Of a stretch of DNA of 48,351 bases, positions 26,762 to 35,279 are shown in pieces (position 1 is the stretch's first letter; each line of letters opens with the position of its first letter). The position numbers and the translations under genes are program-made. Origin of the DNA: Actinomycetota bacterium (lineage in GTDB: Bacteria > Actinomycetota > Actinomycetes > Actinomycetales > Microbacteriaceae); the NCBI GenBank assembly GCA_018268455.1, contig JAFDWM010000009.1:1-48351 (forward strand), read 5' to 3'. The notes beneath the pieces are model-generated. The model was not told the DNA's origin. It worked only from the letters and a program-made list of their open reading frames with translations, and did not search any database.

Positions 26762-27315
26762 CCGCTCCCGCCGGCATCGACCCCCGCGGCCCGCGCTTCG
26801 CGGCGTGGATCACGTCCGTCCTGCTGCTCATCGCCACCGTGCTCGGACTCGTCGACGCCTCGCAGCCGCGGATCCGCTCATTCGGCTGGTTCGCCTATCA
26901 GCCACTCGCGGACGCCACGTACGCGCCGGGAGCCGAACTTTCGCTTCGCGCATCCGCGCCCGCGTTCCTGCTCACCCTCGTGATCGCGCTGCTCTTCCTC
27001 TGGGGTGTGGTCTCTGCGCGCACGCAGCCGTGGAGCGTGCTGTTCCGCACGCTGGTGCGCCCCCGCCTCGCGCGGCCGAGCGAACTGGAGGATCCGCGCC
27101 CGCCGCGCTTCGCCCAGGGTGTCGGCCTGCTGGTGGTGACGGTCGGGCTGATCCTGCACCTGCTCGGCGTGCCGTGGGCGCTGCCGATCGCCACCGCGAT
27201 GGCGTTCGTCGCCGCCTTCCTGAACGCCGCGTTCGGCTTCTGCCTCGGCTGCCAGCTCTACCTGCTGCTGCAGCGCGCGGGGATCGTCGGGCGCGGATCC
27301 GCCGCCTCCGCCTGA
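26758..27315 (+). CDS. DUF4395 integral membrane protein
   Basis: A 185-aa protein with about four hydrophobic helices (near 17-33, 68-86, 121-140 and 143-172). The end contains FGFCLGCQLYLLL, the CxxC-containing signature of DUF4395. The family's function is unknown; members often accompany thioredoxin-like or sulfurtransferase genes, which fits the overlapping upstream neighbour here. The CxxC could exchange disulfides with that protein, but this is an inference. Confidence 0.84.
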   Translation: MTAPAGIDPRGPRFAAWITSVLLLIATVLGLVDASQPRIRSFGWFAYQPLADATYAPGAELSLRASAPAFLLTLVIALLFLWGVVSARTQPWSVLFRTLVRPRLARPSELEDPRPPRFAQGVGLLVVTVGLILHLLGVPWALPIATAMAFVAAFLNAAFGFCLGCQLYLLLQRAGIVGRGSAASA

Positions 27316-27342
27316 ACGGTTCACCGAGAGGGGCACCCCCGA

Positions 27343-27348
27343 TAGGCT
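27343..27348 (+). promoter_or_regulatory. -10 box for OsmC gene
   Basis: TAGGCT about 35 nt before the ATG. A short leader with CGGAGG follows, so translation is conventional. Confidence 0.45.
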
Positions 27349-27383
27349 GACGGGCACGTACCCATCCCGATCGGAGGATCCTC

Positions 27384-27809
27384 ATGTCCGTCACGAGCGA
27401 AGCCGCTGCCACCTGGACCGGAAGTCTCATCGAAGGCGAAGGATCCGTCTCCTTCTCCTCCTCGCACCTGGGCACGTTCCCGTTGAACTGGAAGGCACGG
27501 TCGGAGGGATCCGATACGACCACCACCCCCGAGGAGCTCATCGCCGCCGCGCACTCGTCGTGCTTCAGCATGGCGCTGTCGCACGCCCTCGCCGGCAACG
27601 GCACCCCCGCCGAGCGCGTGAACACCACCGCGTCGGTGACGTTCAAGCCCGGCGTCGGCATCACCGGCAGCCACCTCAATGTGAACGCCTCCGTGCCCGG
27701 ACTCGATGCGGAGACGTTCCAGCGCCTCGCTCAGGAGGCCAAGACCGGCTGCCCCGTCTCCGCCGCGCTGTCCGGCATCGAGATCACGCTCGAGGCGACG
27801 CTCGCCTGA
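27384..27809 (+). CDS. OsmC/Ohr-family peroxiredoxin
   Basis: A 141-aa OsmC-type protein that reduces organic hydroperoxides by paired cysteines. The reactive Cys is C60 in ELIAAAHSSCFSMALSHAL and the resolving Cys is C123 in AKTGCPVSAAL. The N-terminal ATWTGSLIEGEGSVSFSSS is typical of the OsmC rather than the Ohr subgroup. A GGAGG site lies 7 nt before the ATG. It has its own promoter but follows the thioredoxin-like/DUF4395 pair, forming a thiol-redox neighbourhood. Confidence 0.92.
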   Translation: MSVTSEAAATWTGSLIEGEGSVSFSSSHLGTFPLNWKARSEGSDTTTTPEELIAAAHSSCFSMALSHALAGNGTPAERVNTTASVTFKPGVGITGSHLNVNASVPGLDAETFQRLAQEAKTGCPVSAALSGIEITLEATLA

Positions 27810-27871
27810 GCTCCGCCTCCCTCGCACGACGGGTCGCGCCTCCTCGGAGGGCGGCCCTTCGTCGTCGCAGG

Positions 27872-28306
27872 CTATTTCGCCAGGCGGATCGCGGCGCGGA
27901 TCGCGGCACGGGCGTCCTTGCGGTGGCCTGCCGCGTCGTGCACCACACCCAGCCGGTACTGCGCGCGCCAGTCCTCCGGCTCCTCGGCGGCGGCGGAGCC
28001 GAACTCCGTCAGCAGCCGTTCGGCGTCGTCCGGCAGCAGTCGCCCGTTCGGCCGCAGCTGCTCCGGAGCCTCAGGCATCCCGCCCTCGGCGTCCAGCGTG
28101 CGGCCGAGGCGGTCGGCGGCGAGGCCGAACTGCAGCTCGCGCACGAGCGCCCAGGCGCCGATCAGCGGCATCACGAGCAGAGCGACACCCATGGTGATCC
28201 CGAGCGCCTGCCCTGACCCGAGCAGCACCACCGCACGCCAGCCCACGAGCGCGATGTAGAGCACGAGGAGCACGGCCATGACGGCGACGCCGATGCGAGA
28301 TCCCAT
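27872..28306 (-). CDS. Small membrane protein with TPR-like C-terminus
   Basis: A 144-aa protein of unknown function. Two hydrophobic helices occupy the N-terminus (about 5-30 and 36-58). The soluble C-terminal part ends with EDWRAQYRLGVVHDAAGHRKDARAAIRAAIRLAK, which looks like a single tetratricopeptide-type helical hairpin. TAGGAT lies 6 nt before the ATG with GGAGGG between. It sits alone between convergent and divergent neighbours. No catalytic motif is visible. Confidence 0.75.
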   Translation of the reverse strand: MGSRIGVAVMAVLLVLYIALVGWRAVVLLGSGQALGITMGVALLVMPLIGAWALVRELQFGLAADRLGRTLDAEGGMPEAPEQLRPNGRLLPDDAERLLTEFGSAAAEEPEDWRAQYRLGVVHDAAGHRKDARAAIRAAIRLAK

Positions 28307-28312
28307 CCCTCC

Positions 28313-28318
28313 ATCCTA
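28313..28318 (-). promoter_or_regulatory. -10 box for TPR-like membrane protein gene
   Basis: TAGGAT on the minus strand, 6 nt before the ATG. Confidence 0.45.
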
Positions 28319-28464
28319 GGTCGGCCTGCTTCCTCGGCCGACAGCCGGGCTCCCCGCGCTGCGGAGCCCGGGCCGCGCTCGGCGGGCCCCTCACGGACAG
28401 CGTCGGAAAGCGCGTGACAGCGGGATGACAGCGCTCCGAAAGGGCACCGGCGGATGCTCTGAGC

Positions 28465-29469
28465 ATGACGAATCCCACCACCGACTGGGCCCTCGAGGCC
28501 GACGGACTCGTGAAGGTGTTCGGTGAGAACCGCGCGGTCGACGGCGTCGACCTGCGGGTGCGCACCGGCTCCGTCTACGGCGTCCTCGGCCCGAACGGCG
28601 CCGGCAAGACCACGACCATCAACATGCTCGCGACCCTCTTGCGTCCCGACGGCGGATCAGGCCGCGTGTTCGGCCATGACGTCGTGCGCGACGCGCACAT
28701 CGTACGCCAGCTCATCGGCGTCACCGGGCAGTTCGCGTCCGTCGATGAGACCCTGTCCGCCACCGAGAATCTCATGATCTTCGCCCGGCTGCTCGGCCTC
28801 GGCCGCAGCGAGGCGAGGGCGAAGTCCGTCGACCTCCTGGAGCGCTTCGGCCTGACCGAGGCCGCGCGGCGTCCCCTCAAGCAGTTCTCCGGCGGCATGC
28901 GCCGGAGGCTCGACTTGGCCGCGTCGCTGCTCGCGCAGCCACCGCTGATCTTCCTGGACGAGCCCACCACCGGATTGGATCCGCGTACCCGCGGCCAGAT
29001 GTGGGACACGATCCGCGAGCTCGTGCACACGGGATCCACCGTGCTCCTCACCACCCAGTACCTCGACGAGGCCGATCAGCTCGCCGACCGCATCGCCGTG
29101 ATCGACCACGGCAGGGTCGTGGCGGAAGGAACCCCGGACGACCTCAAGGCGTCCGTCGGCACCTCCTCACTGCAGCTGCGCGTGCGCGACGCCGCCGACA
29201 CCGCGGATGCGCTGCACGCGATCGAGCAGACCCTCGGCGTGCGCGGGGTGCTCTCCCCCGAGGCGTCCCGGATCACCGCCCCTCTCGCGGATCCCGATCG
29301 GGTCGCCGAACTGCTCATCACGCTCCGCGAGGCCGGCATCGGCCTCGCGGAGGTGAGCGTGCAGAAGCCCACACTCGACGAGGTCTTCCTCACCCTCACC
29401 GGCCACCCGGCTGGGGAGGACTCCTCGGCCGACTCCACCACAGCACAGATCCAGGAGGTCAGCGCATGA
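28465..29469 (+). CDS. DrrA-type ABC transporter ATP-binding protein
   Basis: A 334-aa ATPase of the daunorubicin-resistance (DrrA) group, powering export of a hydrophobic or drug-like molecule. Walker A is GPNGAGKTTTINML (about 42-55), the signature is QFSGGMRRRLD, Walker B is PLIFLDEPTTGLDP, and the switch His is replaced by Gln (LLTTQYLDEAD), which is usual for DrrA. The C-terminal extension contains VSVQKPTLDEVFLTLTGH, the DrrA-specific CREEM-like end region. The stop overlaps the permease ATG (ATGA). The substrate is unknown; no antibiotic biosynthesis genes are nearby. Confidence 0.92.
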   Translation: MTNPTTDWALEADGLVKVFGENRAVDGVDLRVRTGSVYGVLGPNGAGKTTTINMLATLLRPDGGSGRVFGHDVVRDAHIVRQLIGVTGQFASVDETLSATENLMIFARLLGLGRSEARAKSVDLLERFGLTEAARRPLKQFSGGMRRRLDLAASLLAQPPLIFLDEPTTGLDPRTRGQMWDTIRELVHTGSTVLLTTQYLDEADQLADRIAVIDHGRVVAEGTPDDLKASVGTSSLQLRVRDAADTADALHAIEQTLGVRGVLSPEASRITAPLADPDRVAELLITLREAGIGLAEVSVQKPTLDEVFLTLTGHPAGEDSSADSTTAQIQEVSA

Positions 29470-30296
29470 CCACCCTCGCCCCCACCGCCGGACGGATCGT
29501 CCCGGCTTCCGAGCGCCGACTGAGCCCGCGCGCGAGCGTGTCCCTGACCCTGCGCAACACCGTCACGATGGCCGCGCGCGGTCTCATCAAGATCCGGCGC
29601 ACACCGGAGCAGCTCATCGATGTGACGGTGCAGCCGATCCTGTTCACCCTGATGTTCACGTACATCTTCGGTGGCGCGATCTCCGGTGACGTCACCAGCT
29701 ACCTGCCCGTCATCATCCCCGGGATCCTCGTGCAGACCGTCATCACGACCTCGGTCGTGACCGGCGTGCAGCTGCGCGAGGATATGGACAAGGGCGTGTT
29801 CGACCGCTTCCGCTCGCTGCCGATCGCGCGCATCGCACCGTTGTCGGGGGCGCTGCTCGCCGACACGATCCGCTACGGCATCGCGACCGTGCTCACCTTC
29901 ACGATGGGCTTCCTCATGGGCCTCCGTCCGCAGGGCGGCCTCGGCGCGGTGATCGGCGCAGGTCTGCTGGTGATCGTGTGCTCCTGGGCGATCAGCTGGA
30001 TCTTCGCCTTCGCCGGCGTCATCGCGCGGACCGCATCGAGCGTGCAGGGCATCTCGATGCTGATCCTGTTCCCGCTCACGTTCCTCTCCAACGCCTTCGT
30101 CCCGGTCGACACGATGCCCGGCTGGCTGCAGTGGTTCGTGAACATCAACCCGGTCTCGCACCTGGTGACCGCCGTGCGCGATCTGGTCAACACCGGCACG
30201 TTCGGGGTCGATGCCTGGGTGTCGATCCTCGGCGCCGTCGTGATCGTCGCCGTCTTCGCCCCGCTCACCGTGCGGGCGTACATGCGCAAGGCCTGA
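29466..30296 (+). CDS. DrrB-type ABC-2 transporter permease
   Basis: A 276-aa permease with about six membrane helices, the partner of the overlapping ATPase. PILFTLMFTYIFGGAI, PGILVQTVITTSVVTG and the cytoplasmic loop EDMDKGVFDRFRSLPIAR (contact with the ATPase) are characteristic of ABC-2 exporters. FLSNAFVPVDTMPGWLQWFV and NPVSHLVTAVRDL near the end are typical of the DrrB group. It is followed by a terminator and faces the SARP regulator convergently, so shared regulation by that gene is possible but not shown. Confidence 0.9.
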   Translation: MTTLAPTAGRIVPASERRLSPRASVSLTLRNTVTMAARGLIKIRRTPEQLIDVTVQPILFTLMFTYIFGGAISGDVTSYLPVIIPGILVQTVITTSVVTGVQLREDMDKGVFDRFRSLPIARIAPLSGALLADTIRYGIATVLTFTMGFLMGLRPQGGLGAVIGAGLLVIVCSWAISWIFAFAGVIARTASSVQGISMLILFPLTFLSNAFVPVDTMPGWLQWFVNINPVSHLVTAVRDLVNTGTFGVDAWVSILGAVVIVAVFAPLTVRAYMRKA

Positions 30297-30306
30297 ACTG
30301 TCCGAG

Positions 30307-30337
30307 GAAGGGGCGTCCTCTGTGAGGGCGCCCCTTC
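30307..30337. terminator. Terminator after DrrAB-type operon
   Basis: GAAGGGGCG stem paired with CGCCCCTTC around a 13-nt loop, 11 nt after the permease stop. It can also work for the convergent SARP gene. Confidence 0.75.
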
Positions 30338-30379
30338 ATCATGTTCGGCGGTTCTCACGCCCGACGCCGCCGACGGCGC

Positions 30380-33300
30380 TCAGCGCGAGCCCAGCACCGC
30401 GAGGCCGCGCGCCACCCGCGCTGACGGCTCCAACGCGGCCGCGTCTGCCCGAGCCGCGGCGACCATGTCGTATCCGGCGATCCGCTCCGCATCAGCGAAG
30501 TGCACCGCGAGCTCGAGGCTCGGCATGTTCTGCCGCCCGCCGAGCACCTCGGCGAGCGCGATCGCCGCCGTCCCCCGCTCGACCAGTTCCGGCCGCCTCA
30601 GCGCCCAGGCGGACCATCCGATCAGGGCCGTGCCGAGCACGGGCCTGTCCACGCCTTCCTTCCGCTGCCGGCACGCGGCGATCGTGCGCGTCCGCAGGCG
30701 CCGCTCCCACACGGCAAGCTCCGCTTCCGGGAGGTCGAGCCTCCGCACGGCCGAGGAGAGGTAGCCGGACAGCGCCATCAGATACCAGGGCGAGCGTCGC
30801 TGCACGGGATCCGCGAATGCCGCCATCGCGCGGGCCAACGCCTCGGCCGCCTCCGCAGCCCGCCCGTCCAGGAGCTCGACCTCCGCGAGTCCATACAGCC
30901 CGATCGACTCCAGCTCGACGCCGTCCTGGCTGAGCCCGCCCTCCTCGGTGAGCCGGGTGAACAGCGCCCGAGCCTCGACGCTGCGGCCGAGGTGGAGCAG
31001 CGCGCCGCCACGCACCCATTCCTGGTGATTGATCTGATCCTGCGCGTCGAACTCCTCGAAGACCTCCTTCGCACGTTCGATCCAGGTCATCGCCTCCGCG
31101 GGGTGCGCCGACTGCGCGGCCAGCTGCGCGGCGAGGTCGGCAGCCATCCCCTCGGCCCAGCGCTCGTCGAGGCTCCGCGCCCGCTGCCACGCGCTGCGGG
31201 CGGCCTCCATGGCCGCCTCGGCCTCGCCATCGTTCTCCGCGCGCTGCGAGCGCAGCACGTCCGCCGTCAGCTGCGCCCGCGGATCCGCCCCGTGCACGAG
31301 TTCCGACTCGGCTCCCAGCGGCCCTCCCCTGCCCGCCGCGAGCAGCGCGTCGGCCAGCAGGCGCCAGGACGGCGCGAGCGCATCCCCCGCGGCGCGCACC
31401 GCACGGGTGATGAGTGCGAGTCCGCGTGCGGCGCGCCGATCCCCGCTGATCATGCAGCCGAGCGAGGCCATCACGATCGCCATGACCCGCAGATCGGGCT
31501 CGATGGCACCGGCGGGCAGGGCGTCCACGATCTCGATCATCGGTCCGGCATAGCCGATGAACTCGGTGAAGGATCCGCGGATGAACCAGGACTGCCCGAG
31601 GACCGTGAACAGGCGCACCGCGTCGGCGCCGCGGCGCGCGGCGACCAGCTGCCGCAGCACATGCACGAGGTTGTCGTGCTCGCGGGTGATCGCGAGGTGG
31701 GCGTGCGCGGTCAGTCCCGAGGGGAACGCCCGGGCCCTGGCACCGTGCTCGGCGACGAACGCGAGCGCCCAGGCGACGACGGCCTCCCAGGCGTCCTCCT
31801 CCGCTCCGGTCTCGGCGAGGCGGTCGTGCCCGAACTCACGCACGGTCTCCAGCATCCGGAAGCGCACGGCACCGTCGCCGGTCTCGATGACGTTCAGCAG
31901 CGACTGCGAGACGAGGCTCTGCAGAACGTCGTCGGACGCGGTGGACAGGACGGCGTCGGCGGTCTCCGCGGAGAAGCCGCCCGGAAGCACGGACAGCAGC
32001 GCGAGCGCCCGCTGGGCGTCGGAGGCGAGCAGATCCCAGCTCCACTCGATCACGGCCTCCAGCGTGCGGTGACGCTCGGGGGCCGCACGGTCCCCGGTGG
32101 TGAGCAGCGCGAAGCGGTTCTCCAGGCGCTTCTCGATCTGCTCCGGCGTCATCGTGCGCACACGCGCGGCTGCGAGCTCGATCGCGAGCGGAAGCCCGTC
32201 CAGGCGTTCGCACAGTCGCGCGACCACGTCGAGATCGAGTGTCGCCCCGGGGCGCGCCGCGTGCGCGCGCTCCACGAAGAGACGCACTGCGGGAGCCGCG
32301 TCCGTCGCCTCGATCTCCAACGGTTCCAGCGGCAGGACGCGTTCCGCGGAGATCGCGAGCGGCGTGCGGCTCGTGGTGAGGATCCGCAGCGACGGCACCG
32401 CGGCGAGGAGGTCCGCGGTCCACCGAGCGACGCCCTCGATGACCTGCTCGCAGTTGTCCAGCACGAGCAGCGTGGTCCGCTCCCCCAGCGCATTCACGAT
32501 GCGGGCACCGAGGTCGGGACGCGGACGCTGCTCCGAGAGCCGGCCCCCGGGGACGTTTTCGCTGATCCCCAGGGCGGCGCCGATCGCGAGCGGCACTCCC
32601 GCATCCGCGCGCACGCCCGCGAGCGGGACCACGACCACCGCGGGCGCCGAGGATTCCGCCGCCAGCGCCTGTGCAAGCCGGGTCTTGCCCAGGCCTCCCG
32701 CGCCCATGATGGTCACGAGCCGTGCCGTGCGCAGCAGCGTGCGCGCGCCCGCCAGCGCGTCGTCGCGGCCGATGAGCTCGTTCGGTGCGGCCTGCACCCC
32801 GATCCGCACTCGCGCACCGTCGTCCTGACCGCGCAGCAGTTGCGCGTTGAGCTCAGTGATCGCGGCCCCCGGCGAGGCGCCCAGTGACTCGCCCAGCGTC
32901 GCCCGCAGCCGGGCGAACACGGCAAGCGCCTCGGCCGGGCGATCATCCGCCGCCAGCGCCGTCATCAGCGCAGCCTGGGCGGACTCGTCCTGCGGGAGCG
33001 TGCGGGCGATGGATTCGAGCATCCGGATCCCCGAGGCATGCTCGGCGGGATCGCCGCTCGCGGTCATCGCCGCCGCGTAGAGCCGGCAGACATCGGTGTG
33101 CTGCGCCTCGGCGACGGCCGCGAGGTCCCGCGCGATCGGGACGTCACCGAGATCGGACCCCGGCTCCCCGCGCCACAGCCCCATCGCCTCACGCAGCAGC
33201 TCGCGCCGCCGAGGATCGGTCTCGCCCAGCGCCTCCGCCTCGGCGCGCAGCCGACGCGCATGGGCCAGATCCGTGTCGCCGGTGCCGAGGGCATAGCCTC

Positions 33301-33547
33301 CACCGGCGGTGCTGAGAATCGACTCCGCCCCCGCGAGCGTCCTGGCGCGTGACACGAGCGTCTGCAGCGCGGCGCGGGGGTTTCGCGGCTGCTCGTCACC
33401 CCAGATGTCGTCGGCCAGCGCGGTGGCCGAGCGGGCGGCGTCCCGCCCGGCGAGCACCAGCGCGACGAACAGCGCACGCGTGGGCTCCCCTCCGGCTTCT
33501 CGGCCGTCGACCTGCACCGGGCCGAGCACGCCGATGCGCACCGTCAT
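30380..33547 (-). CDS. Large SARP/AfsR-like regulator with STAND ATPase domain
   Basis: A 1055-aa multidomain transcription factor. Residues 1-90 form an OmpR-like winged helix (RIGVLGPVQVDG, then PRAALQTLVSRARTLAGAESI). A bacterial transcriptional activation domain follows to about 240. An NB-ARC/STAND ATPase begins near 270 with P-loop GAGGLGKTRLAQALA, Walker B LLVLDNCEQV, and RILTTSR and GLPLAIELAAARV motifs. The last 450 residues are helical TPR-like repeats. Such proteins in actinobacteria integrate a nucleotide-dependent signal and activate secondary-metabolite or stress genes. Its start codon overlaps the dapB stop (ATGA), so its translation is tied to lysine-pathway expression. It is convergent with the DrrAB-type exporter, a possible target. 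Confidence 0.88.
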   Translation of the reverse strand: MTVRIGVLGPVQVDGREAGGEPTRALFVALVLAGRDAARSATALADDIWGDEQPRNPRAALQTLVSRARTLAGAESILSTAGGGYALGTGDTDLAHARRLRAEAEALGETDPRRRELLREAMGLWRGEPGSDLGDVPIARDLAAVAEAQHTDVCRLYAAAMTASGDPAEHASGIRMLESIARTLPQDESAQAALMTALAADDRPAEALAVFARLRATLGESLGASPGAAITELNAQLLRGQDDGARVRIGVQAAPNELIGRDDALAGARTLLRTARLVTIMGAGGLGKTRLAQALAAESSAPAVVVVPLAGVRADAGVPLAIGAALGISENVPGGRLSEQRPRPDLGARIVNALGERTTLLVLDNCEQVIEGVARWTADLLAAVPSLRILTTSRTPLAISAERVLPLEPLEIEATDAAPAVRLFVERAHAARPGATLDLDVVARLCERLDGLPLAIELAAARVRTMTPEQIEKRLENRFALLTTGDRAAPERHRTLEAVIEWSWDLLASDAQRALALLSVLPGGFSAETADAVLSTASDDVLQSLVSQSLLNVIETGDGAVRFRMLETVREFGHDRLAETGAEEDAWEAVVAWALAFVAEHGARARAFPSGLTAHAHLAITREHDNLVHVLRQLVAARRGADAVRLFTVLGQSWFIRGSFTEFIGYAGPMIEIVDALPAGAIEPDLRVMAIVMASLGCMISGDRRAARGLALITRAVRAAGDALAPSWRLLADALLAAGRGGPLGAESELVHGADPRAQLTADVLRSQRAENDGEAEAAMEAARSAWQRARSLDERWAEGMAADLAAQLAAQSAHPAEAMTWIERAKEVFEEFDAQDQINHQEWVRGGALLHLGRSVEARALFTRLTEEGGLSQDGVELESIGLYGLAEVELLDGRAAEAAEALARAMAAFADPVQRRSPWYLMALSGYLSSAVRRLDLPEAELAVWERRLRTRTIAACRQRKEGVDRPVLGTALIGWSAWALRRPELVERGTAAIALAEVLGGRQNMPSLELAVHFADAERIAGYDMVAAARADAAALEPSARVARGLAVLGSR

Positions 33548-34290
33548 GCGCGCGGCCGGATCCCCAGATCGAGGACGTTCTCCAGACCCACGACCACGCC
33601 GCGCAGGTCGCGTGCGTAGGGCAGTGCGAGCCGGATCCCCGGGGCGTACGCAGTGGCCGGATCGACGGTGTCGTGCACGATCGAGAGCGATTCCCCCGGC
33701 CCGGACAGGATCACCTGCTGCTGCGCGATCACGCCCGGGCGACGCAGCGAATGCACGGGCACTCCGGCGACCTGCTGACCGCGGGCGCGCTGATCGACGT
33801 GCGGGGCGTCCACCGGGCCCTGCTCGGCGCGGGCGGCGGAGATGAGCTCTGCGGTGCGCACGGCGGTGCCACTGGGCGAGTCGATCTTGGTGTGCTGATG
33901 CGACTCGACGATCTCGACGGATCCGAAGAACGGGGCGGCGATCGTGGACAGGATCGTCCCGAGCACCGAGCCCAGCGAGAAGTTGGGCACGAAGAGCGCG
34001 CCCGTACCCGCCTCGTCGATGAGCGGACGCACCTGCGCGATCCGATCGGAGGACCAGCCGGACGTGCCGATGAGGAGGTTGATGCCCCGCTCCGCCGCTG
34101 CACGCACGACGTCGGCGCTGGAGCCCGGCGTGGAGGCGTCGACGACGAGATCCGCGCCGTCCATCTCGTCCATGCCGCTGCGCGAGCCGAGTACGGCGGC
34201 GACCTCGAAGCCGTCCTGCTGCGCGATCACCTCGCGGATGATGGTGCCGAGCTTTCCGGAACCGCCCACGAGGGCCACGCGCGTCGTCAT
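33544..34290 (-). CDS. dapB: 4-Hydroxy-tetrahydrodipicolinate reductase
   Basis: NAD(P)H-dependent second step of the DAP/lysine pathway. 248 aa. The nucleotide-binding start is RVALVGGSGKLGTIIREVI, followed by DLVVDASTPG and GTSGWSSDR. The catalytic/substrate segment is EIVESHQHTKIDSPSGTAVRTAE, with the conserved His residues and the K-x2-PSGTA phrase. HSLRRPGVIAQQQVILSGPGE is also typical. The promoter box TAGACT lies 6 nt before the ATG. The stop overlaps the SARP gene start. Confidence 0.95.
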   Translation of the reverse strand: MTTRVALVGGSGKLGTIIREVIAQQDGFEVAAVLGSRSGMDEMDGADLVVDASTPGSSADVVRAAAERGINLLIGTSGWSSDRIAQVRPLIDEAGTGALFVPNFSLGSVLGTILSTIAAPFFGSVEIVESHQHTKIDSPSGTAVRTAELISAARAEQGPVDAPHVDQRARGQQVAGVPVHSLRRPGVIAQQQVILSGPGESLSIVHDTVDPATAYAPGIRLALPYARDLRGVVVGLENVLDLGIRPRA

Positions 34291-34296
34291 GCGCTC

Positions 34297-34302
34297 AGTC
34301 TA
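34297..34302 (-). promoter_or_regulatory. -10 box for dapB (leaderless)
   Basis: TAGACT on the minus strand, 6 nt before the dapB ATG. Confidence 0.5.
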
Positions 34303-34339
34303 TTCAGCGCGGCGGACGCCCCGGGTGGCACGGTGGGCA

Positions 34340-34345
34340 TAGCGT
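34340..34345 (+). promoter_or_regulatory. -10 box for GNAT gene (leaderless)
   Basis: TAGCGT ends 6 nt before the ATG at 34352. Confidence 0.45.
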
Positions 34346-34351
34346 CGGAGC

Positions 34352-34828
34352 ATGCCCGCCTTCCGGATCGCGTCTCCCGAGGACGCCGATGCCCATGCCG
34401 TCCTCGTCGAGTACTTCACGATGCGTGCCGCCGAATTCCCCGGCGGCACATACACGCCCGCCTATCCGACCGCGGCCGGATTCCAGCCGCCGGACGGCGT
34501 GTTCCTCCTGCTCGAGGAGGAGGGCCGGATCGTGGGGTGCGGCGGGATCCGCCGGCTCCCGGATCTCGAGGACGGCCGCGTATTCGAGGTGAAGCACGTC
34601 TACCTGCGCCCGGAGACCCGCGGCCGAGGCTGGGGGCGCCTGCTGCTGGAGGAGCTGGAGCTCCGCGCGCGCGAGTGGGATGCCGGCGCGCTCGTGCTGG
34701 ACACCCACCACACGCTCGAGGCGGCAGGGCATCTGTATCGCCGCAGCGGCTTCGCGGAGATCGATCGCTACAACGACAACCCGAACGCCACGCGCTGGTA
34801 TCGCAAGGAGCTGGGGACGCACACGTGA
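34352..34828 (+). CDS. GNAT-family N-acetyltransferase
   Basis: A 158-aa acetyl-CoA-dependent acetyltransferase. The acetyl-CoA loop is LRPETRGRGWGRLLLEELE (motif A, about 87-105), preceded by VGCGGIRRLPD and FEVKHVYL, and the C-terminal motif B is EAAGHLYRRSGFAEI. The acceptor is unknown. The gene is coupled by a GTGA overlap to a predicted pyrimidine-dimer DNA glycosylase. Leaderless-type promoter. Confidence 0.88.
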   Translation: MPAFRIASPEDADAHAVLVEYFTMRAAEFPGGTYTPAYPTAAGFQPPDGVFLLLEEEGRIVGCGGIRRLPDLEDGRVFEVKHVYLRPETRGRGWGRLLLEELELRAREWDAGALVLDTHHTLEAAGHLYRRSGFAEIDRYNDNPNATRWYRKELGTHT

Positions 34829-35259
34829 GGCTCTGGTCGATGCACCCCCGCTACTACGACCGGCAGGCGCTGACCGCGTGCTGGCGCGAAGGTCTGCTCG
34901 CCCAGGCCGTCATCGCGGATCCGACACGGCGCGGGTACGCCCATCACCCGCAGCTGCAGCGTTTCCGCGAGGCGCGCGATCCGCTCGCCGCCATCGGGGA
35001 CTACCTCGCCGCGGTCGTCGACGAGGCGGACGCGCGCGGCTACCGCTTCGCCCGGGAGAAGATCGTCAAGACGGGACCGGTCGAGTGCATCCCGGTCGCC
35101 CGCGGCCAGCTCGACTACGAGTGGGGGCACCTGCTGCGCAAGCTCGAGACGCGCACGCCAGAACTCTGGGAGCACTGGCGTGCGCTCACCCTCCCTGATC
35201 CGCATCCGCTGTTCGTCGTCGTGGACGGACCTGTCGCGGACTGGGAGCGCGTCGCCTGA
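34825..35259 (+). CDS. Pyrimidine dimer DNA glycosylase-like protein
   Basis: A 144-aa protein of the Pyr_excise family, related to T4 endonuclease V (DenV), which starts base-excision repair at UV-induced pyrimidine dimers. The N-terminus VRLWSMHPRYYDRQALTACW and the glutamate in WREGLLAQAV match the family, in which the N-terminal residue after Met and a Glu are catalytic. HHPQLQRFREARDPLAAIGDYL is also conserved. The GTG start overlaps the GNAT stop (GTGA), so translation is coupled. Activity on UV damage is inferred from family membership. Confidence 0.83.
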   Translation: MRLWSMHPRYYDRQALTACWREGLLAQAVIADPTRRGYAHHPQLQRFREARDPLAAIGDYLAAVVDEADARGYRFAREKIVKTGPVECIPVARGQLDYEWGHLLRKLETRTPELWEHWRALTLPDPHPLFVVVDGPVADWERVA

Positions 35260-35279
35260 CCCTCGGCGCCGCCGGATGC

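Noticed and set aside
28465-33547. Antibiotic biosynthesis cluster around the DrrAB exporter and SARP regulator
   Set aside because: No biosynthetic enzymes are present between or beside them; the neighbours are core metabolism genes.
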